Shown: positions 58,538-64,000 of the stretch, one piece after another
Layout of the letters: the number at the start of each line of letters is the position of its first letter
Position numbering within the stretch: position 1 is the first letter of the stretch
Program-made: the position numbers and the translations under genes
Notes under the pieces: model-generated
The model's input: only the letters and a program-made list of their open reading frames with translations
The model's database searches: none
What the model was told of the DNA's origin: nothing
DNA from: an uncultured Pseudohongiella sp.
GTDB taxonomy: Bacteria > Pseudomonadota > Gammaproteobacteria > Pseudomonadales > Pseudohongiellaceae
Direction: 5' to 3'
Length of the DNA: 64,000 nucleotides
Assembly: GCA_902591495.1 (NCBI GenBank)
Contig: CACJAW010000002.1
Span: forward strand, 25,120-89,119

Positions 58538-60724
58538 TTAAAAAGTTCCTGTTACGCGCAGGGTTATATCGTGACCGCTATGATTGCAATTGCTTTCAAG
58601 CTCTGCAAGGTAACCATCAGCAATGCCTCCGTTGTAACGGAACCTCTTTCGGCAGAACTCCCAGTTACCCATCCGACTAGTTTGGAGTCGAACGGTCGTG
58701 TTGTTACGACTTCTCCATTCGAAAAAAGCGCTCCAAAATGGATCGGAGTCCCAGTATTCGATATCGATCAGGTCATAAAATTTACGATTGCCGTCCGGCG
58801 TATTGCTGAATCGAATTCCCCAATTAATCCTTTTCGAAGGTATATCATGCCTAAAGCTCAAATTTTGGCGGCCTCTCCAATTAAAGCTCATTCTTCGTTC
58901 GATACCTAAGAACGGATCCGTAACATTAGAATCTTCAAAACTAATTGAAGCGTTGATCAATAGATTAGGCAAGCCAATCATTCTCATGCGGGTGCTACTA
59001 TTTAGCTCAAGGCCATATTTCTCACCGTCTCCAATGTTGCCATTGGCGCCCTGAAGATTGTCTTTGGAAGGTGATACATCTATTCTCTCTATCTTATCGG
59101 TCCAATCCTCATAAAATATTCTAGCACTGGCGACTCCGATGTCGTTCGGTAATCGATATTCCGCATTAAATTCGTAATTCCAATACCACTCTTGCTTTAG
59201 ATTCTCGTTTCCAAACTGTACATCACGATCCTCATCACGCGTGTCGAGGGCAGCAACAAAATCATTAAAGCTTAACTGCTGCACTATCTTCTCCATTGTG
59301 CCCCTTAGCTGGATTGTAGGCGTCAGGTCATACCGAAAATCTAGCTTAGGCTTTACATAATCATAGCTTCTTTCCTTTGAAATTTGACCGCTCTGTGTGA
59401 TGGTAGAGTCCTCGTACAATACGGAACTCTCAAGAGACATCCTTGAATTGAATACCCAATTATGAATTACGAAGGGCTCATATCGCATTTCCTCGACCGA
59501 AGAGCGAGCGTTAGGTATATCAACAGGAACCAAGCCTCCAACCGCCGCCGATGAGATACCATTCGGGTTGAGCGTACCGAGAGCAAGAGAAGAATCAAGT
59601 ATCGTCTGGGCCCGCTCCGCACCGAATTCGATGTCCTGACTACCACCAAACATGTCAAGTGTGTAGGAACTCCTGAGGATCCGTTCCTTGGTTGTGCTTG
59701 TTGAATCCAAAAAAAGATTCTTGCTTTCGGAACTCGGTCCAGTTAGATTCCATCGCTCTCGAAGGCGATCAGGGGTAAATGAGTTACTTATGAAGAGAAC
59801 CTTGAATCGATCTCCACGGACGGTGTTGTATTCGTAGTCTCCACCTATTTCCCAATTATTAATTTTAGATCGAATGTCTTCTCGCTGGTAAGACTCAATG
59901 CCTGGCTGGATTCTTAAATTGACCGTTTTCCTAATTATGTCTGAATCGTTTGTTCCCTCAGTGAACTGACCACTCAGTCTTGCACTACTATTGGGGTTAA
60001 TTTCATAACCGACGTTTGCACTTAGGCCGTAGCCACCGCCATCATCTATATCTTTTCGGTAAATAAAATCATTCGCTGAGAAATCACCAAGAACTGAATT
60101 CTCTTTATAAGTTGTAACATCGTGATTATTACCGGATTGAGCTTGGATTTGATAGTCGAGACCTCCTCGAGTACCACTTAATGAGAGATTACCCCTCGGA
60201 ACGACCGTGTTGTCCTCAAATTGCTGACCGGTAAGCTCATATTGAACTGACAGATCCGAGAACACATCTGTCAGGACAACATTGATAACCTGTCCGCTAC
60301 CTCGGACGTCTAGCTCTCCGGACGTTCCCCTAATGATCTCAATATACTGGACTTGATCGGAGGTAATTCGCGCTAGCTGTGTGCCGGTGCTATTGTTTTT
60401 TCCAGCCGTTCTCTTGCCATTGATCAATATTTCACTGCCGCGATTACCACCGCCAAAACCTCGTCCACCACGACTCCCACCTCGGAAGCCACTGAAACCC
60501 CCACCAAAGCCACTTGAGCCACCAAACCCGCCACGACTTGAGCCACCCTCAGTCAAGCCGGGAATTCTATCGATCATGTCTTGAGCTGTTACAGGAGACC
60601 ACTGCGCGAAGTAATCGTTGTTATATACGATGGTAGATTCTTCACCAACGTTATCTTGTCCACTCACATGTGGGCCGAAACCACCAATAAGTAGCAATAG
60701 AAAAGTTCTTATGATTTTTGACAA
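58538..60724 (-). CDS. TonB-dependent receptor with Gly/Arg-rich insertion in the plug domain
   Basis: Signal peptide; TAQDMIDRIPGL...ILINGKRTAGKNN...VQYIEIIRGTSGELDVRGSGQVINVVL; C-terminal beta-strand ending HDITLRVTGTF. Confidence 0.92.
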   Translation of the reverse strand: MSKIIRTFLLLLIGGFGPHVSGQDNVGEESTIVYNNDYFAQWSPVTAQDMIDRIPGLTEGGSSRGGFGGSSGFGGGFSGFRGGSRGGRGFGGGNRGSEILINGKRTAGKNNSTGTQLARITSDQVQYIEIIRGTSGELDVRGSGQVINVVLTDVFSDLSVQYELTGQQFEDNTVVPRGNLSLSGTRGGLDYQIQAQSGNNHDVTTYKENSVLGDFSANDFIYRKDIDDGGGYGLSANVGYEINPNSSARLSGQFTEGTNDSDIIRKTVNLRIQPGIESYQREDIRSKINNWEIGGDYEYNTVRGDRFKVLFISNSFTPDRLRERWNLTGPSSESKNLFLDSTSTTKERILRSSYTLDMFGGSQDIEFGAERAQTILDSSLALGTLNPNGISSAAVGGLVPVDIPNARSSVEEMRYEPFVIHNWVFNSRMSLESSVLYEDSTITQSGQISKERSYDYVKPKLDFRYDLTPTIQLRGTMEKIVQQLSFNDFVAALDTRDEDRDVQFGNENLKQEWYWNYEFNAEYRLPNDIGVASARIFYEDWTDKIERIDVSPSKDNLQGANGNIGDGEKYGLELNSSTRMRMIGLPNLLINASISFEDSNVTDPFLGIERRMSFNWRGRQNLSFRHDIPSKRINWGIRFSNTPDGNRKFYDLIDIEYWDSDPFWSAFFEWRSRNNTTVRLQTSRMGNWEFCRKRFRYNGGIADGYLAELESNCNHSGHDITLRVTGTF

Positions 60725-60951
60725 AACTATTCAAGTCCCTAACTTCAGTTAAGTCACCTCAAAACCAGCTTATGTCCCTCAAGCTGGGCAGTGAGTTGAC
60801 GGCGGTGTGCCAGTATTACATAGTCTGCTTCCTTAACAAGTTACAAATTGTGAACTTGTTTCCGATGCAAGAGTAACGCTTTGGGTAGATGGATTAGATC
60901 ATTACTTCGGACAAACCGGATAAAAGAAGACTAAATATTTGTAACAAATTT

Positions 60952-61980
60952 TTACCTGACCAGGTATTTCCTGAGTGCTCGGCCAGCCGTTAGGGAACCA
61001 TAAATATTTCCGGCTTTGTCTACAACAATTCCCTCCTGAGATCCATTTTCATGGGGATCATCTAAGAACAGGGTAACTGATCCGTCCTTGACACTTGCAA
61101 CCCTCACGCCTTCCGCATACAGAGAGCTATTATTGGGTGATCCTGCGGGTCCTCTATTCTCTGATGAGGAGTCCGTGACGTAGAGCATGTCGTTATCGTC
61201 AATAAATAGTCCGCTAGGTCGACCAAATTGGGGCCACTCCTTAATAAAATTTCCATCTTGGTCGAAGATTTGAACTCGGTTGTTACCCCGATCACCTACA
61301 AAAATTCTACCGGCGGAATCCATAGCAAGGTCATGAGGCACAGCAAACTGACCTGGCTCAGAACCTTGGCTTCCCCAACTAGCAAGAAATTCTCCAGAGG
61401 CACTGTATTTCATGATTCTACTGTTCGAAGCACCGCCATGACCATCGCCAACAAAAATATTCCCATCTGGCGCGACTAAAACAGACGATGGTTGATTAAA
61501 TTCATAATACCCATCGCCAGCCACTCCGGGTTTTCCGAGAGTCATCAGTACATTTCCCTCGGGACTAAACTTAAAAACCTGATGACCTTTACCATCTCGA
61601 CGAGGGTCCTCACCATCTGGTCCCTCACCATCGGTTACCCAAACATTCCCCTCAAAATCAATATGCAGCCCGTGGGGCCGAACGAACATTTGCGAACCAA
61701 AACTAGCCAGTTGATTTCCATTTAAATCAAACTGCATAATCGGATCCAAATCTGATCCCACACAGTCATTAGCCCCGCAGCGATCAAAAACCCATATGCT
61801 TTCCCCATCGGGGCTGATCGAAATGCCAGCGGTGGATCCGATCGGTCTGCCCGACTGCATTTTGAAGAAATGATTATCGATGGTGAAATCAAGACTAGGG
61901 ATGAACCGGTTATCTCTCTCTTGGGCGAAAGAAACCGAAGTTAATGCAGTTGCCAACAAAGCTAGACCGAATTTTCTCAT
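60952..61980 (-). CDS. NHL-repeat protein, peptidyl-alpha-hydroxyglycine alpha-amidating lyase-like
   Basis: Signal peptide; GSEPGQFAVPHDLAMDSAGRIFVGDRGNNRVQIFDQDGNF repeats. Confidence 0.87.
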   Translation of the reverse strand: MRKFGLALLATALTSVSFAQERDNRFIPSLDFTIDNHFFKMQSGRPIGSTAGISISPDGESIWVFDRCGANDCVGSDLDPIMQFDLNGNQLASFGSQMFVRPHGLHIDFEGNVWVTDGEGPDGEDPRRDGKGHQVFKFSPEGNVLMTLGKPGVAGDGYYEFNQPSSVLVAPDGNIFVGDGHGGASNSRIMKYSASGEFLASWGSQGSEPGQFAVPHDLAMDSAGRIFVGDRGNNRVQIFDQDGNFIKEWPQFGRPSGLFIDDNDMLYVTDSSSENRGPAGSPNNSSLYAEGVRVASVKDGSVTLFLDDPHENGSQEGIVVDKAGNIYGSLTAGRALRKYLVR

Positions 61981-61998
61981 AGAGGGAAACCTGACTCG

Positions 61999-63654
61999 TT
62001 ATTGCTCAAGAGCAAAAGTCGATAGGCTATTGCCGGAGATTACTGACACATACTGAATATCATCAACCATAAAAGTAACCGGAGCCATCACAATTTGTCC
62101 ACCCAAATTGACATTCCATAACAGTTCGCCCGACTGCGCATCGATACCATGAAAATAACCTTCTCGACCACCTGTAAATAGAAGGTCAGCGGCAGTGGTT
62201 AGCATACCGCTGTCGCTCACATCAAACTGATTGTATGACCAAACAGCCTCTCCCGTTTGGGGATCCATGGCCTTGAGAGAAGCAAAGCCTACCTCATTCG
62301 TCCAATTGTTAATCGGATTAGTTCGACCGATACCAATAGTTGGAGCACCCGGAGAGGGTGCTAGCACAGAAAAGCCTCCTCCTAAAAATGCTCGACCAGG
62401 AACATATTCAGATTCTTCTGCCCTGTAGATCGTGGCATAGTTCTCCCAGGCACTAAAATAGAACAGTCCCGTGCTGGGGCTGTAAGACGGCGGATACCAA
62501 TTAGTCCCTCCCTGATTTCCCGGATAGGTAGGCATGCCCTCTGGCTGAGGCGAGGGAATGGGGCGACCATTCTCATCAAGTCCACTTGACCAATTAACTT
62601 TTACATACGGTTTTCCCTCAAGAAACTGCCCGTTGGTTCTATCTAACACATAGAAATAACCGTTCCTGTTTGCCCACATCATTACCTTCTTAGCTTCACC
62701 TCTCCATTCCATATCAGCTAGGACCGGCACTTGCACAGAATCATAATCGTAGGCGTCGTTAGGAGTGAATTGAAAATACCATTTCAACTCGCCAGTGTCG
62801 GCATCAAGGGCAATGGCGGAATCAGAGTAAAGATTGTCTCCAGGCCTCTGACCAGCATTCCAGTCGGGACCAGGGTTTCCTACCCCCCAATAGGTTAAAT
62901 TTAAATCAGAATCGAATGAGCCGGTAATCCAAACAGGAGCCCCGCCGTGCTCCCAGTCATCACCTTCCCAACTATCATGATTGGCCTCACCGGGGCCCGG
63001 GATAGTGTAGGTTTTCCACGCCTGCTCTCCAGTTTCCGCGTTGAACGCGGCCACATAGCCTCGAATTCCAAATTCACCTCCTCCAACACCAACTAAAATT
63101 TTATCCTTAACGGCCAATGGTGCCATCGTCACGGAGTAGGCTAGATTTACGTCTCCAACTTCGGCCTCCCAAAGTAGCTGGCCGTTTACCCGATCAAGGG
63201 CGACAAGATGGGCATCCAAGGTCCCCATATATACCTTGTCATTTAATACTGCTACACCGCGATTATTTGCTCCGCAACAAACCAAAGCATTATCAGCGTT
63301 TTGGTGTCTGTATTTCCAATACACACGGCCAGTCACGGCATCCACAGCCATGACACTATTTGGCCTCTCTGTCACATACATGACGCCATCGACAATAATG
63401 GGATTTGATTGCCAAGCACCAAAAACCTGATTTTGCAACACCCATTTAAGCTCCAGCTGATTTACATTCTCTCGATTTATCTGATCCAGCAAACTATATC
63501 GCTGACTCATATAACTTCCGTTGTAGGTGAGCCAATTTTGAGGCTCATCGCTTGCATTCAAAATTCGCTCGTAAGGAACTTGTCCCACGGACCCTTGAGA
63601 TATAAGAACGATGGAGATAATTACTATCTCTTTTATAAAACTCTTTAACTTCAT
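61999..63654 (-). CDS. PQQ-dependent alcohol dehydrogenase-like quinoprotein
   Basis: Signal peptide; NWLTYNGSYMSQRYSLLDQINRENVNQLELKWV; FTPNDAYDYDSVQVPVL; overlaps the upstream cytochrome stop by 4 nt. Confidence 0.92.
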   Translation of the reverse strand: MKLKSFIKEIVIISIVLISQGSVGQVPYERILNASDEPQNWLTYNGSYMSQRYSLLDQINRENVNQLELKWVLQNQVFGAWQSNPIIVDGVMYVTERPNSVMAVDAVTGRVYWKYRHQNADNALVCCGANNRGVAVLNDKVYMGTLDAHLVALDRVNGQLLWEAEVGDVNLAYSVTMAPLAVKDKILVGVGGGEFGIRGYVAAFNAETGEQAWKTYTIPGPGEANHDSWEGDDWEHGGAPVWITGSFDSDLNLTYWGVGNPGPDWNAGQRPGDNLYSDSAIALDADTGELKWYFQFTPNDAYDYDSVQVPVLADMEWRGEAKKVMMWANRNGYFYVLDRTNGQFLEGKPYVKVNWSSGLDENGRPIPSPQPEGMPTYPGNQGGTNWYPPSYSPSTGLFYFSAWENYATIYRAEESEYVPGRAFLGGGFSVLAPSPGAPTIGIGRTNPINNWTNEVGFASLKAMDPQTGEAVWSYNQFDVSDSGMLTTAADLLFTGGREGYFHGIDAQSGELLWNVNLGGQIVMAPVTFMVDDIQYVSVISGNSLSTFALEQ

Positions 63655-64000
63655 TTTTGGCCTCGTAATGTTAATAAGTAACCCACGACATCTGCAACTT
63701 CGTCACCCGTCAATTCTGTCGGCCCTTTACTTGGACGCATGCTTACCTCATATGAAACAAGATCTGATTTTCGAAAAGACCTTAGACGTTCGTTAGAGTC
63801 TATGACCTGAATGGTATAAGTGTCTTCATTAAGACGTCGTCCCAACACTGTCTCTTCATTTCTCGTTACCAACCTAATCGGTCGATTTATAGGCAGTATG
63901 GCGGCAGCCGGATCTATCAAATTTTGCTGAAGGGATGCAGGAGTTCGGATCGCTCCAATTTCTGTGAGATCTGGCGCTGTCCGAGGTCCTACGCCACTTA
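63651..64000 (-). CDS. c-type cytochrome / heme-binding domain protein (N-terminus beyond the window)
   Basis: The frame stays open to the window end: SGVGPRTAPDLTEIGAIRTPASLQQNLIDPAAAILPINRPIRLVTRNEETVLGRRLNEDTYTIQVIDSNERLRSF; matches the C-terminal domain of 9849-10670. Confidence 0.75.
   Translation of the reverse strand, partial: SGVGPRTAPDLTEIGAIRTPASLQQNLIDPAAAILPINRPIRLVTRNEETVLGRRLNEDTYTIQVIDSNERLRSFRKSDLVSYEVSMRPSKGPTELTGDEVADVVGYLLTLRGQK

Noticed and set aside
60434-60550. Repetitive stretch considered as a CRISPR or tandem-repeat array
   Set aside because: Irregular codon-level repeats encoding Gly/Arg; no regular spacer-repeat structure. No CRISPR array seen anywhere in the window.
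60381-60584. Proline-rich plus-strand ORF
   Set aside because: Antisense translation of the Gly/Arg-rich plug insertion of the TonB receptor.
1-64000. Mobile elements, phage genes, toxin-antitoxin or defence islands
   Set aside because: No transposase, integrase, phage structural or defence-family motif was recognised; gene content looks metabolic.

Overview
The window is a dense bacterial chromosomal segment, probably from a marine-type gammaproteobacterium (inference only; no rRNA or tRNA was seen). It holds about 50 credible genes on both strands. By eye, about 35 of them start with a Sec, lipoprotein or Tat export signal. The content is mostly periplasmic oxidative metabolism: five PQQ alcohol/sugar-type dehydrogenases plus one sorbosone-type dehydrogenase, several c-type cytochromes (some translationally or positionally paired with PQQ enzymes), two cytochrome/copper-monooxygenase-like proteins, a NosR-like flavin/Fe-S protein without nos genes, and an orphan molybdenum hydroxylase large subunit. 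There are also TAXI-TRAP transport genes, esterases (tannase/feruloyl, carboxylesterase, PHB-depolymerase-like), CoA-linked catabolic enzymes, a TonB receptor and housekeeping rimO. The best leads are: (1) a D-amino-acid-oxidase-like protein whose C-terminal signature lies at the N-terminus (apparent circular permutation); (2) a beta-helix plus SO2930-type diheme cytochrome lipoprotein gene pair of unknown function; (3) a Tat-exported ThDP enzyme next to a cytochrome c and a PQQ dehydrogenase with an Asp-to-Asn change at the predicted catalytic base; (4) a Serratia-nuclease-like protein with substituted catalytic residues, missed by the ORF track; (5) a nested hairpin element in the 5' region of a cytochrome gene. 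All assignments come from reading the sequence and recalled family motifs; no database search was run.
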